Below are positions 37,075 to 45,526 of a stretch of DNA of 64,000 bases, in pieces. The position numbers and the translations under genes are program-made. Position 1 is the stretch's first letter. The number at the start of each line of letters is the position of its first letter. The notes beneath the pieces are model-generated. The model did not search any database. It was not told where the DNA came from and saw only the letters and a list, made by a program, of their open reading frames with translations. Source of the stretch: Glaciecola sp047250385 (lineage in GTDB: Bacteria; Pseudomonadota; Gammaproteobacteria; Enterobacterales; Alteromonadaceae); the NCBI RefSeq assembly GCF_047250385.1, contig NZ_JBLBVM010000056.1, forward strand, positions 248,001-312,000. Reading direction: 5' to 3'.

Positions 37075-38478
37075 TTATCTCATTGCTCTGAGGGACTGAT
37101 TAATTTCAGTAATATCTATCCTACCGACTTTCACCGCTCGCTCAACTAATTTCACCTTAGGGGCTATTTGAAATAAGTCCCCATTAAGCCCAAGCAATTG
37201 TTCTGGTACACCTTGAGCTCTCGCGATTAATGCATTCGCTTTCAGATGCTCAGGTTCACCATGCACAGGGATCGCAACCTTCGGCGAGACCCAAGCATAC
37301 ATATCACTCAAGTCTTGTTGGTTGGGATGTCCAGAAGCATGAATGGTGAATTCAGAATCATTGGATTGAATTACATTGAGCCCATTACTCTTGAGTTTTT
37401 CAACCATGCTGTCAATGGCTTTTTCATTGCCCGGTATAGTGATTGAACTAAAAATAACGGTGTCACCACTTTCTGCCTCACAATCAGGGTGATTTGCAGC
37501 AGCGAGTCTTCCCAAGGCAGCACGCGCTTCCCCTTGACTCCCAGTTGCGACCAACAACACTTCATGTTTTGGTAAGTAAGCAATATCTCGTCGATGAGCG
37601 ATTTTAAGTTCGTCTGGCCAATAAGCAGTTGCTCTAGCAATGCTGTACATATTTTCTAGCGAACGCCCTAACAAAGCCATGTATCGTCCAGTTTTGGCGG
37701 CAACACGGGCTAAACTAATTAGGCGTGCGACGTTACTACCAAAACAAGTAACAATGACCCTGTTCTCACATTTTTGTATCGTGCGCAGGAGGCCTAATTC
37801 ACAATCGCCTTCAGATGTTGAATATCCCTCTCGTAAGGCATTCGTAGAGTCGCATACCATTGCTGTAGGTTTTAATTTAGCAAGCTGTTGGAAGGCTTCA
37901 GGTTGAAATGCATCATCGGTGATTGGGTTAAAGTCTATTTTCCAATCCGCAGTGTGAAATATAGAGCCTACCGAGGTTTGTATGAACAGTGCCTGAGCAT
38001 CGGGCAAGGAATGCGTTATCGCCATCCAAGTAATTGTAAATGGACCAACATCAATGGTTTGTCCTGATTCAACAACGATTATTTGCACTTGTTCAGCGAT
38101 ATTTGTCATGTATAGCTTTCTGCGCAATACTTCAGCGGTAAACCTCGTTGTATAAATGGGACATTTGAACTTAGTCCATAACGCTGGCACTGCGCCAATG
38201 TGATCCTCGTGCGCATGTGTGATCACAATTCCGCATAAGTTTTCTTGTCTGTTTTCAATGAACAAAGGATCAGGCGCGACCATATCAAACAGCTTTGCAG
38301 ACGGATTTTGATCATCTACACGATCTAATGGCGCTCTAAACGTTACGCCACAATCAACCATAAGCCATTGATTGTTGTGACCATACAAATTCATATTCAT
38401 GCCTATTTCTCCAGTTCCTCCAAGAGGTAGGAAAAATAATTCTTTGTCAGATGGCCTTATATCTCGAAAATAGTTAAT
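37075..38478 (-). CDS. RNase J-like beta-CASP metallo-beta-lactamase ribonuclease, ATT start proposed
   Basis: This is a predicted zinc-dependent nuclease of the RNase J type. The zinc motif THAHEDHIG lies near residue 88, with later metal ligands in FHTADWKID and PVHGEPEH. The ATG at 38400 encodes MNMNLYG, which in relatives is internal. The same frame continues upstream as FLPLGGTGEIGMNMN, the conserved first strand of the family, back to a stop at 38491. No ATG, GTG or TTG exists in that stretch. An ATT at 38476-38478, five bases after GAGG, is the best start and gives 467 residues. Sequence error is the alternative. The gene is divergent from the two-component system and followed by dld. 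Confidence 0.82.
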   Translation of the reverse strand: MNYFRDIRPSDKELFFLPLGGTGEIGMNMNLYGHNNQWLMVDCGVTFRAPLDRVDDQNPSAKLFDMVAPDPLFIENRQENLCGIVITHAHEDHIGAVPALWTKFKCPIYTTRFTAEVLRRKLYMTNIAEQVQIIVVESGQTIDVGPFTITWMAITHSLPDAQALFIQTSVGSIFHTADWKIDFNPITDDAFQPEAFQQLAKLKPTAMVCDSTNALREGYSTSEGDCELGLLRTIQKCENRVIVTCFGSNVARLISLARVAAKTGRYMALLGRSLENMYSIARATAYWPDELKIAHRRDIAYLPKHEVLLVATGSQGEARAALGRLAAANHPDCEAESGDTVIFSSITIPGNEKAIDSMVEKLKSNGLNVIQSNDSEFTIHASGHPNQQDLSDMYAWVSPKVAIPVHGEPEHLKANALIARAQGVPEQLLGLNGDLFQIAPKVKLVERAVKVGRIDITEINQSLRAMR

Positions 38479-38681
38479 AGAAACCTCACGTTAAATTAGA
38501 GAATACGCTAGTTGAAAGAGTCCGTTAGTTGAAACAGCCCGTTTGTGCAAGCAATAGCTATTGGTTAAACATTCATAACATAGACCTCTAATCATCAAGA
38601 AAAGTATTCGAATGTGTTGTTGACCAATGCGCACTTATTAAATTTATTACGTTAACTTTCGGATAAAGTGCTCAATAAAAG
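38479..38681. other. Divergent intergenic region between RNase J-like and response-regulator genes
   Basis: This region holds the promoter for the leftward nuclease operon. It contains a two-copy 17-bp tandem repeat at 38507-38540 (CGCTAGTTGAAAGAGTC then CGTTAGTTGAAACAGCC). No other gene is visible. Confidence 0.5.
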
Positions 38682-38712
38682 CTTAAGCTTCACTTAAGGA
38701 TTCAGCTATAGT
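38682..38712 (+). promoter_or_regulatory. PmrA/QseB-type operator and promoter
   Basis: CTTAAG at 38682-38687, five bases, and CTTAAG at 38693-38698 match the PmrA-box pattern YTTAAK-N5-YTTAAK in every position. An extended -10-like TATAGT lies at 38707-38712, eight bases after the box, so the box takes the place of a -35 element, as at PmrA-activated promoters. The response regulator downstream (38745) belongs to the QseB/PmrA branch, which supports autoregulation. Confidence 0.75.
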
Positions 38713-38744
38713 ATTACAATATTCTCTATTAGAAACCTGAATTT

Positions 38745-39410
38745 ATGAGATTATTGCTCGTTGAAGATGATGCCCGCCTAGCTGAAGAGCTCAGTAAATC
38801 ACTGCGTCATAAAGCATATGCGGTTACTCATGTTGCATCCGCAAAAAGTGCGCTAGATTCTCTAGCCACCAATGAATTTGCGATGATGATCCTGGATCTG
38901 GGATTACCGGATATGGATGGTATTGAATTGTTAAAAATAGCTAAAAAGAAACATTCAAACTTAGCTATTATTATTCTTACTGCTCGTGACACCACTACCG
39001 ACAAGATAGATGGATTGGATGCGGGAGCTGACGATTATCTTGCTAAGCCTTTTGACATTGAAGAGTTGCTCGCTCGATTAAGAGCAATGGAGCGACGATT
39101 CGGTACAGCAAGCTCTTCTCTAATAGATATTGGTGAAGTTTGTCTAGATATCGCTTCTCATGAACTAGATGTAAATGGCGATAAAATTGAGCTCCCCCGA
39201 CGAGAGTTTATGTTACTCAAAGCATTGATGGAAAATCATGGTAGGATTCAGAACAAGCAACATCTTGAACAAACACTGTATGAATGGGGCGAAGAAGTCA
39301 GTAGTAACGCAATTGAGGTACATATCCACAACTTACGAAAAAGACTACCTGACAAATTTATTAAGACTATTAGGGGTGTTGGCTATAGCGTACCAAAGCA
39401 AGCTAGGTAA
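38745..39410 (+). CDS. OmpR-family response regulator, QseB/PmrA-like
   Basis: This 221-residue two-component regulator has a receiver domain with the acidic pocket (EDDA) at residues 7-10, the phospho-acceptor Asp near 51 in ILDLGLPDMDG, Thr in TARDTT and Lys in AKPFD. A C-terminal winged-helix domain with LRKRLPDKFIKTIRGVGY follows. It starts a tight operon whose upstream DNA carries a PmrA-type box, so it probably activates its own operon and the tlpA cluster at 43.4 kb. The histidine kinase begins two bases after its stop. Confidence 0.93.
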   Translation: MRLLLVEDDARLAEELSKSLRHKAYAVTHVASAKSALDSLATNEFAMMILDLGLPDMDGIELLKIAKKKHSNLAIIILTARDTTTDKIDGLDAGADDYLAKPFDIEELLARLRAMERRFGTASSSLIDIGEVCLDIASHELDVNGDKIELPRREFMLLKALMENHGRIQNKQHLEQTLYEWGEEVSSNAIEVHIHNLRKRLPDKFIKTIRGVGYSVPKQAR

Positions 39411-39412
39411 TT

Positions 39413-40789
39413 ATGTATAGCATTAGTAAACAGCTTACTCTATTACTGATTTCAACTTTAACACTCGTTATCTTCAGTGCAGCTATCCAAGGCTATCGTT
39501 CCAGTACTGACATTTCGAGCAGAACATATGATGATGAGCTGAGGATAATTGCGCAAGGCCTAGTCCCAATAGCATCGAATTGGGATGTCATTACTAGTAA
39601 TAAGCACCTAAACCAAAAGCCCCAAAACAGCACTCCACAGGCATACTCAAATAACAATCAAAACAATGTTGAATTTGCTTACCAAATCATCATCGATAAT
39701 GTCAGTGTTTTTCGCACTGAAAACGCCCCTTTGAAATTAATGGGAGTATTGCAACCAGGCTTCTCGGATGTCAGCTTTTCAGGTAAACGTTGGCGATTGT
39801 TTTCATTAGAGTTTGCAAGTGATAAATGGATATTAGTCGCACAGCAACGGAAATTGCGCGGCCTGATTGTTGAAGAGATGATCCTAGCAGCGGTAAAACC
39901 TATTATTTGGGTAATGCCATTTTTGGCCTTACTTATATACCTCATTACAGCGAGAAGCTTAGCACCTTTAAAACAACTATCGAATGAATTGCAAAAGCGC
40001 CAATCGACTAATATGTCTCAGTTGATAATCAGCAATAGAAGTACAGAGCTTGAGCCTGTTATCAATACACTGAACTTGCTGTTCTCTCGCTTAAGCTCCT
40101 CATTTGAACGTGAGCGCGAATTTGTATCACACGCGGCTCACGAGTTACGCACTCCCTTAAGCGTGATGAAAATAAACTTGCATAACCTGCAAAATAATTC
40201 TGATGACTTAAATAGCGATCTACCTAAACTCCAAGAAGATGTTGAACGAATGATTCAGGCGGTCAATCAGTTATTAATGCTAAGCAAGACGAACCCTGAA
40301 TTACTTCAACGAGACAAAGAAAAAGTCGACTTGCTCTGCATATGTCAAAACGCTATTAGTGATTTATATCCGCAAATTGAACAAAAGCAGCAAAGCATTG
40401 AACTATTAGGCGAGAGTCAATTTGTATTCTCAAAACCCTTTTTGATGCAAACCCTTATTTCAAATCTCCTAACAAATGCAATTAAATATTCTCCAGACCA
40501 AGGCGATATTCGAGTTGAGCTTGGTCAGACACAGCACAAAGTGACTCTACAAATCGAAGATTCGGGACCTGGCATACCAAACTCAATGCGTGAGAACGTG
40601 CTAAAGCGCTTCTATCGTACTGATGACGCAGTGAATAAGGGGATTCTAGGCAGTGGTCTAGGTTTAACTATTGTGGCGCAAATACTTGCAACGAACGGTG
40701 GCTCCCTTACTTTCTTGGATTCAAGCTTAGGTGGGCTACTAGTTCGGGTTGAGTTCCCCATAGTCGATGATGTGATTCAATCACCATGA
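39413..40789 (+). CDS. Sensor histidine kinase, QseC/PmrB-like
   Basis: This inner-membrane kinase partners the upstream regulator. Two membrane spans (about 8-26 and 158-178) enclose a ~130-residue periplasmic sensing region. The dimerisation/phospho-acceptor motif HAAHELRTPLSVMK lies near residue 240, and the ATPase motifs are NLLTNAIKYSP (N box), DSGPGIP (G1) and GSGLGLTIV (G2). The periplasmic part has an Asn/Gln-rich stretch (NQKPQNSTPQAYSNNNQNN) that looks like a variable loop. I see no ExxE iron motif like that of PmrB in it. The last four bases overlap the next start (ATGA). Confidence 0.92.
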   Translation: MYSISKQLTLLLISTLTLVIFSAAIQGYRSSTDISSRTYDDELRIIAQGLVPIASNWDVITSNKHLNQKPQNSTPQAYSNNNQNNVEFAYQIIIDNVSVFRTENAPLKLMGVLQPGFSDVSFSGKRWRLFSLEFASDKWILVAQQRKLRGLIVEEMILAAVKPIIWVMPFLALLIYLITARSLAPLKQLSNELQKRQSTNMSQLIISNRSTELEPVINTLNLLFSRLSSSFEREREFVSHAAHELRTPLSVMKINLHNLQNNSDDLNSDLPKLQEDVERMIQAVNQLLMLSKTNPELLQRDKEKVDLLCICQNAISDLYPQIEQKQQSIELLGESQFVFSKPFLMQTLISNLLTNAIKYSPDQGDIRVELGQTQHKVTLQIEDSGPGIPNSMRENVLKRFYRTDDAVNKGILGSGLGLTIVAQILATNGGSLTFLDSSLGGLLVRVEFPIVDDVIQSP

Positions 40790-41157
40790 ACGTAAAATAC
40801 TATTCTCAATTACTCATTTTTTTACTCTGCACCTGCGGGAGCATAGCGAATGCCGATGCATCAAATGTAGTGACTATCAATCTCCAAAATCATATTTTTG
40901 AACCCAGTTCGATTACTATTCCTGAAAACACCAAAATCAAACTAGTGATAATTAATCACGACCCTTCACCCGAGGAATTTGATAGTTTTGATCTTAACCG
41001 AGAAAAAGTAATTTTTGCAAAGTCCAAAGCCGTCTTGTTTATTGGTCCTTTGCCTCAAGGCAACTACTACTTTTTTGGAGAGTATCACCCAGAAACGGCG
41101 CAAGGAAAAATTGTGGTCACGGATTGCAAAGCTATTGAAGGTGGTGAAGCATGTTGA
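40786..41157 (+). CDS. Exported cupredoxin-domain protein lacking copper ligands
   Basis: This 123-residue protein has a signal peptide (hydrophobic core then ANADASN) and a cupredoxin-like beta-sandwich of the type found beside FTR1 iron permeases and in EfeO N-termini. The family signatures EEFDSFDLNREKVI and FFGEYHPETAQGKIVV are present. The copper-binding Cys-His-Met set is absent: the usual Cys before the last strand is replaced by FGEYHPET. Two cysteines occur only in the short C-terminal tail, DCKAIEGGEAC. It overlaps the histidine kinase by 4 bases and the FTR1-like gene by 7. A role in periplasmic metal handling is suggested by this pairing. Confidence 0.82.
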   Translation: MNVKYYSQLLIFLLCTCGSIANADASNVVTINLQNHIFEPSSITIPENTKIKLVIINHDPSPEEFDSFDLNREKVIFAKSKAVLFIGPLPQGNYYFFGEYHPETAQGKIVVTDCKAIEGGEAC

Positions 41158-41984
41158 TCAATAGCCTTCTACTGTTTATAGAAGAAACCTTAGCAATATT
41201 TATTCTGTACTCATATATTAGTGCTTGGCATTTCTTAGATAAGCCTGAGGTCACTTTAAAACTACTCAATAAACAGCTTAGTAACAAAGAAAATCCAATC
41301 ACCAAGGCATACAAACTCGGTCATCATGCTTCTTATACGCTTGCCATTATTATAGGTATTTTATTCAGTGCCGTATTCACTCAATTTAGACCATCGTTAG
41401 GAATGCTATTCGACGGTGTTGGATACGAAGTGTTTCTCATCCTCACAACATGTGTTTTTGTCGCCAGCGTTCTTTTAGCATTTGGTAAAAGAAGGTTTAT
41501 TCGCCCGCAAGTTTGCTTCGCATTCAGTCTATTTTTAATTGTCATTCCCCATGCTAGTGACTTTATAGTATTTTTGTCATCAGTCACGCAGAGCAACATG
41601 CATGCAAGTGTTTACGCGGGAATAAGCGTTGGTTTAGGCATTTGTTTTAGCATTAGCTACCTACTCTACTTTCTCTTTTTGAATGTAAATAAGGTATTGC
41701 CATATCAGCTTGCCGTTTCGTTATTTTTGTCGGCACAACTTAGTAACATTGTCGTCATACTTCAGCAAATCGATGTTCTATCGTCATCACTTCCCCTGTG
41801 GAATACGAATTATTTCGTTGAAGACAAAAGCGAATTTGGCCAGTTTTTTCATGTCCTTTTCGGATATGACGCTACACCTACACTGCTCTATTTGCTGGCT
41901 TTAACATTCTTTACTTTCATCATCCTAGGCTTACTAGTGAAGAGCCCTTATGGTAGACAAACGGCTCGCGGAGTTGCTCAATGA
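41151..41984 (+). CDS. FTR1-like membrane protein with degenerate iron motifs
   Basis: This 277-residue protein has about seven membrane spans and the FTR1 layout: an N-terminal motif helix, a central span pair, a loop, and a C-terminal GYDATPTLLYLLALTFFTF resembling the FTR1 signature near the last helix. The REXXE iron motifs expected in helices 1 and 4 are not intact. Helix 1 reads LFIEETLAIFIL instead of an FREGLEA-like sequence, and the second site reads PHASDFIVFL. It may not transport ferric iron, or it may use a different chemistry. The pairing with a ligand-less cupredoxin is typical of FTR1 systems. Confidence 0.72.
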   Translation: MLINSLLLFIEETLAIFILYSYISAWHFLDKPEVTLKLLNKQLSNKENPITKAYKLGHHASYTLAIIIGILFSAVFTQFRPSLGMLFDGVGYEVFLILTTCVFVASVLLAFGKRRFIRPQVCFAFSLFLIVIPHASDFIVFLSSVTQSNMHASVYAGISVGLGICFSISYLLYFLFLNVNKVLPYQLAVSLFLSAQLSNIVVILQQIDVLSSSLPLWNTNYFVEDKSEFGQFFHVLFGYDATPTLLYLLALTFFTFIILGLLVKSPYGRQTARGVAQ

Positions 41985-42688
41985 AACACACAGTCCATAT
42001 TATTATCGTCATTTGCATTCTCTTAGAGAGTCTTGCAAATTTCGCAAATGCCAGTGAGGGTGTGGATAAGGTTTACCATCCCTATGTTCTTCCCTTTGAG
42101 CGTGAGTTTGAGTGGCGCTTTAGTTCACGTAAAAACGATGATGGAAATGCTCTCCTGCAGCGATTCGCATATGGCCAAGCGATTTCCGAATATGTGACGG
42201 TTGAAGTTTATCTTGTTGGGGAAAGAGACGAGGAAGATAACTTTGGATTACATTCTTATGAAGTCGAAACTCGTTGGATGTTAACCGACCAAGGTGAATA
42301 TTGGGCAGATTGGGGAGCCTTGTTCGAACTTGAAAAAGGACATGAAAGGGACAGCTGGGAAGTGACAGCTGGTTTACTTGCTGAAAAAGAGTTTGGTCGC
42401 ACAAGCTTAACCACTAACTTCCTGATCACACAAAATTGGGGCAGTGATTCTATAGAAAAATTACAAGGCGAATTTCGACTAAAATACCGTTACCGCTGGA
42501 TTCCTGAAATTCAGCCCGCTATTGAAATCTATTCAAGCAAGGGCTTCTTAGGTATTGGACCAGCATTTATGGGGATCAAACGCTTTGATGGACAACAACA
42601 ACTAAAATGGGAGCTAGGATTTATTGCCGGCTTGAATGGTGACTCAAGTGATCATACCCTAAGGTTTGCCTTAGAGATGGAGTTTTAG
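41981..42688 (+). CDS. Exported beta-barrel-like protein of unknown function
   Basis: This 235-residue protein has a signal peptide (MKHTVHIIIVICILLESLANFANA). The mature part is dominated by alternating strands rich in Trp, Tyr and Phe and ends HTLRFALEMEF, with a C-terminal aromatic typical of small outer-membrane barrels. No named family is recognised. It overlaps the FTR1-like gene by four bases, so it is translationally coupled. It may be the outer-membrane part of the same system or a lipid-handling outer-membrane protein. Confidence 0.6.
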   Translation: MKHTVHIIIVICILLESLANFANASEGVDKVYHPYVLPFEREFEWRFSSRKNDDGNALLQRFAYGQAISEYVTVEVYLVGERDEEDNFGLHSYEVETRWMLTDQGEYWADWGALFELEKGHERDSWEVTAGLLAEKEFGRTSLTTNFLITQNWGSDSIEKLQGEFRLKYRYRWIPEIQPAIEIYSSKGFLGIGPAFMGIKRFDGQQQLKWELGFIAGLNGDSSDHTLRFALEMEF

Positions 42689-42692
42689 TTGT

Positions 42693-43388
42693 TTGAGTAA
42701 TCGAATATTTAGTATCGATGTGCTGCGCACATTTGCCATTGTGCTTATGGTGATATTTCACTTCATCTACGATCTGAAGTTCTTTGGATACGTTGATTGG
42801 GACACGCCTGATGGTGATGGTTGGAGAAGTTTTCGGCACCTTATACTAATTTCATTTTTTATCTGTTTAGGGGCATCCCTTCATTTATCATATAAACGAG
42901 AAATAGACTGGCGAAAATTCACAAAGAGGCTTGTCCAGATTTCATTGAGTGCATTAGCTATCACTCTAGTGTCATTGCTTACTGTGCCGCAAAATTATAT
43001 CTACTTCGGTGTTCTTCATTTTATTGCGGTCGCTAGCCTTATCTGTATTTACTTTGCTAATAAGCCACGTATTTCCCTTCTCATCGGCCTTTTTATTGTG
43101 ATGATATTTAACATGAACTGGGTTTCAAGCTTGTGGCCTTTCACTCATATTCGTGAAAGCTTACCGAGATATTCGAATGACTATGTTGGTTTATTTCCAT
43201 GGTTAGGCACTGTATTCATTGGTATTTGGTTTGCTTCCACATCGTTTCTTAAAAATGACCCTCTTAAACAATTCAATAAACACGCTTGGATTGCATGGCC
43301 AGGTAAACACAGTCTAGTTATTTATCTAGTCCATCAACCTTTGTTTTTTATTATTTTTGGCGCTATAGCATATTTAAGTTCTAGCTAA
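42693..43388 (+). CDS. DUF1624 / HGSNAT-like multispan membrane protein (TTG start)
   Basis: This 231-residue integral membrane protein has about seven spans. The start region SIDVLRTFAIVLMVIFHFIYDL matches DUF1624, the bacterial relatives of the heparan-alpha-glucosaminide acetyltransferase fold, which are thought to move acyl groups across the membrane. The first codon is TTG at 42693, four bases past the preceding stop, with GGAG upstream. An alternative start is not apparent. A PmrA-like box follows the gene at 43384, so it closes the first operon of this locus. Its role next to an FTR1/cupredoxin pair is unknown. Confidence 0.72.
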   Translation: MSNRIFSIDVLRTFAIVLMVIFHFIYDLKFFGYVDWDTPDGDGWRSFRHLILISFFICLGASLHLSYKREIDWRKFTKRLVQISLSALAITLVSLLTVPQNYIYFGVLHFIAVASLICIYFANKPRISLLIGLFIVMIFNMNWVSSLWPFTHIRESLPRYSNDYVGLFPWLGTVFIGIWFASTSFLKNDPLKQFNKHAWIAWPGKHSLVIYLVHQPLFFIIFGAIAYLSSS

Positions 43389-43416
43389 GATTTCCTTAAG
43401 TTTCGCATTTTACACT
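43384..43416 (+). promoter_or_regulatory. Probable second PmrA/QseB-type box ahead of tlpA
   Basis: GCTAAG at 43384-43389, five bases, and CTTAAG at 43395-43400 match 10 of 12 half-site positions of the box found at 38682. A -10-like TACACT lies at 43411-43416. The box overlaps the end of the DUF1624 coding region. It could place the tlpA-DUF4266-DUF3570-apbE genes under the same regulator. Confidence 0.5.
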
Positions 43417-43446
43417 GAGTTCACCTTAATAGAGTTGAGCAGCCGT

Positions 43447-43935
43447 ATGCGAACTAGTTTAGTCATTTTATTATTCATCCCTCTTTTATGCAGTGCTACT
43501 TTCGTTCATGCGGAAAACGCACACAACTTTACCCTTGATGACTATCGTTCTAACAGACAATCCGTGTCACTAAACGATTTTAAAGGCAAGGTAGTCTACT
43601 TGGATTTTTGGGCAAGTTGGTGCAAGCCCTGTCGCACGTCCTTTCCGTGGATGAATCAAATGCAGAAAAAATATAAGGCGCAGGGGCTCGAAGTCGTTAG
43701 CATTAACCTAGACAAAGACAAATCTTCAATTGCTGCGTTTCTTAAAAGCTACCCATCTCATTTCAAAATTTTATTGGACCCCAAAGGTAGTGTCGCTTCC
43801 GCTTACGAGTTACTGGGTATGCCCACGAGTTATTTAATTGATAAAAAAGGCGTTTTGCGCAAAACACATACAGGCTTTTTTATTAAAAACAAAGCACAGT
43901 ACGAAAAAGAAATTATCGCTTTATTATCTGAATAG
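43447..43935 (+). CDS. TlpA-like periplasmic thiol-disulfide oxidoreductase
   Basis: This 162-residue exported thioredoxin-fold protein has a signal peptide (FIPLLCSATFVHA then ENAHNF) and the active site WASWCKPCRTSFPW near residue 63. The cis-Pro occurs in LGMPTSYLID. I start at the ATG at 43447; an in-frame TTG at 43435 would only lengthen the signal. The Cys pair could reduce cysteines in the DUF4266 protein (GCGC) encoded 11 bases downstream, or the cupredoxin tail. It is the first gene of the four-gene unit with DUF4266, DUF3570 and apbE. Confidence 0.9.
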   Translation: MRTSLVILLFIPLLCSATFVHAENAHNFTLDDYRSNRQSVSLNDFKGKVVYLDFWASWCKPCRTSFPWMNQMQKKYKAQGLEVVSINLDKDKSSIAAFLKSYPSHFKILLDPKGSVASAYELLGMPTSYLIDKKGVLRKTHTGFFIKNKAQYEKEIIALLSE

Positions 43936-43946
43936 GAGCAATCAAA

Positions 43947-44213
43947 GTGAAAACAATAAATAAATCAGCGACAAAACCGACGAGACACTACCGCAAGAAA
44001 TACTTCTATGCTTTCTTCATGATTGCTTTAACTCAATTAGGAGGATGTGCAAATTTAGGTGTGCAACCATGGGAGCGGGACCTACTCGCTAAAGATGAAA
44101 TGGCTTTAAATTCTGATCCCGTGGAATTAGGTCTTGATGATCATATTTACTTCAGTAAAGAGGCGACCAGTGGTGGCCGCTCGTTTGCTGGTGGAGGTTG
44201 TGGATGCAATTAA
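43947..44213 (+). CDS. DUF4266 lipoprotein with C-terminal GCGC
   Basis: This 88-residue protein has a type II signal peptide with a lipobox-like QLGGC at about residues 31-35, then NLGVQPWERDLLAKDEM, the conserved DUF4266 start. The C-terminus is extremely Gly/Cys-rich: FAGGGCGCN. Its CxC ending could bind a metal, be a thiol substrate of TlpA, or be modified. It is always found with DUF3570 and apbE in my recollection of these clusters, but its chemistry is undescribed. It overlaps the next gene by ten bases. Confidence 0.8.
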   Translation: MKTINKSATKPTRHYRKKYFYAFFMIALTQLGGCANLGVQPWERDLLAKDEMALNSDPVELGLDDHIYFSKEATSGGRSFAGGGCGCN

Positions 44214-45514
44214 GTAAATCGAAAAAAATTGCGACTTTGTTAGCAGGCGCAACTTGTACATTGTTGAATACCGGCGTTCAGGCTCAAGAAGCCAAGTCAG
44301 AAAACGATTGGAAATTTGATACCGCAATCCTTTATTACGGTGAGACCGATCGTGTCAGCCTTTTTGAAGGTGTATTTAGCGCAAGTAAAGATTTTGGCGA
44401 CCAACACATATTCAACACTAAGATAGTCGTCGACACGCTCACAGGTGCTTCTGCAACTGGCGCTGTGCCACAGCCATCAACTCAGACATTCACAAGACCA
44501 TCGGGTAATGGGCAATATACAGTTTCACCCAATGAATTGCCCCTCGATGATACTTTTCGTGACACTCGACTCCAATTAAGTGCGAATTGGAGCCAGCCTA
44601 TTCAGCAAGATACGCGCTTAAATTTTGGCGGCAATATATCTCGTGAGTACGACTATTTATCGGTTGGTGCGAACGTATCGGCAGAACGTGATTTTTATAA
44701 CAAAAACACAACTGCCTTATTTGGCTTGTCGTATCAATTTGACAGCATCGACCCTGTTGGCGGCCGCCCTATTCCGCTATCAACAATGGTAGTCGATACA
44801 GGACAATTTGGTGCAGGTGAAGTTGGTGAAGAGGCCTTTGAAGACGCCTTTAAACAAACTCGTATAGACGGTTCTGACGATAAATCGACAATTGATGCCT
44901 TGTTTGGCCTTACTCAGGTGATCAACCGTAGAATGCTTGTGCAGTTAAACTACAGCTACTCAAATAGTAGTGGCTACTTGAATGACCCATATAAGCTATT
45001 AAGTATTGTGAATTCGAACGGTGAAACTCAATCTATTGTGCATGAAAACCGTCCAGATAGTAGAGCAAAACATAGTGTTTATGCACAAACAAAATATGCT
45101 TTTGATAACGCAGTTGCTGATGTTTCTTATCGTTTTGCAAGCGATGATTGGGAAATTCAATCGCACACAATTGATTCTCGATTACGCTATAAATTAAATG
45201 AGTCGGACTACATTCAACCTCATCTTCGTTACTATCAACAAAGCGAAGCTGATTTTTACCGTCCCTATTTAAATGAGGGAGAAGTGCTACCTACTTTCGC
45301 TTCTGCAGACTATAGACTTGGCGAGATGACAGCTATTACAGTTGGACTTAAATATGGTCATAAAATGAACAATGGTCATGAGTGGGGAGTTCGAGCCGAG
45401 TACTATCAACAAGATCCAAAGAACGCAGGATATGAAGATATAGGCGTTCTTGCTTCTCAAGATTTGTATCCTAGTGTGAAAGCCTTTATCTTACAATTTT
45501 CTTATAAATTTTAG
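44204..45514 (+). CDS. DUF3570 outer-membrane-like protein with possible flavinylation site
   Basis: This 436-residue exported protein has a signal peptide (LLAGATCTLLNTGVQA then QEAKS). The mature part is rich in beta strands and ends FILQFSYKF, suggesting an outer-membrane barrel; it belongs to DUF3570. A loop at residues 77-87 reads DTLTGASATGA, close to the DxxSGATxT motif that ApbE flavinylates at Thr in NqrC/RnfG. ApbE is encoded 12 bases downstream, which makes the resemblance meaningful. The start at 44204 overlaps the DUF4266 end. The TTG six bases upstream is less likely. Confidence 0.82.
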   Translation: MQLSKSKKIATLLAGATCTLLNTGVQAQEAKSENDWKFDTAILYYGETDRVSLFEGVFSASKDFGDQHIFNTKIVVDTLTGASATGAVPQPSTQTFTRPSGNGQYTVSPNELPLDDTFRDTRLQLSANWSQPIQQDTRLNFGGNISREYDYLSVGANVSAERDFYNKNTTALFGLSYQFDSIDPVGGRPIPLSTMVVDTGQFGAGEVGEEAFEDAFKQTRIDGSDDKSTIDALFGLTQVINRRMLVQLNYSYSNSSGYLNDPYKLLSIVNSNGETQSIVHENRPDSRAKHSVYAQTKYAFDNAVADVSYRFASDDWEIQSHTIDSRLRYKLNESDYIQPHLRYYQQSEADFYRPYLNEGEVLPTFASADYRLGEMTAITVGLKYGHKMNNGHEWGVRAEYYQQDPKNAGYEDIGVLASQDLYPSVKAFILQFSYKF

Positions 45515-45526
45515 TAAAAGGCAGCC

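Noticed and set aside
38398..38400. ATG as start of the RNase J-like protein
   Set aside because: It would remove the conserved FLPLGGTGEIG strand that continues in frame upstream.
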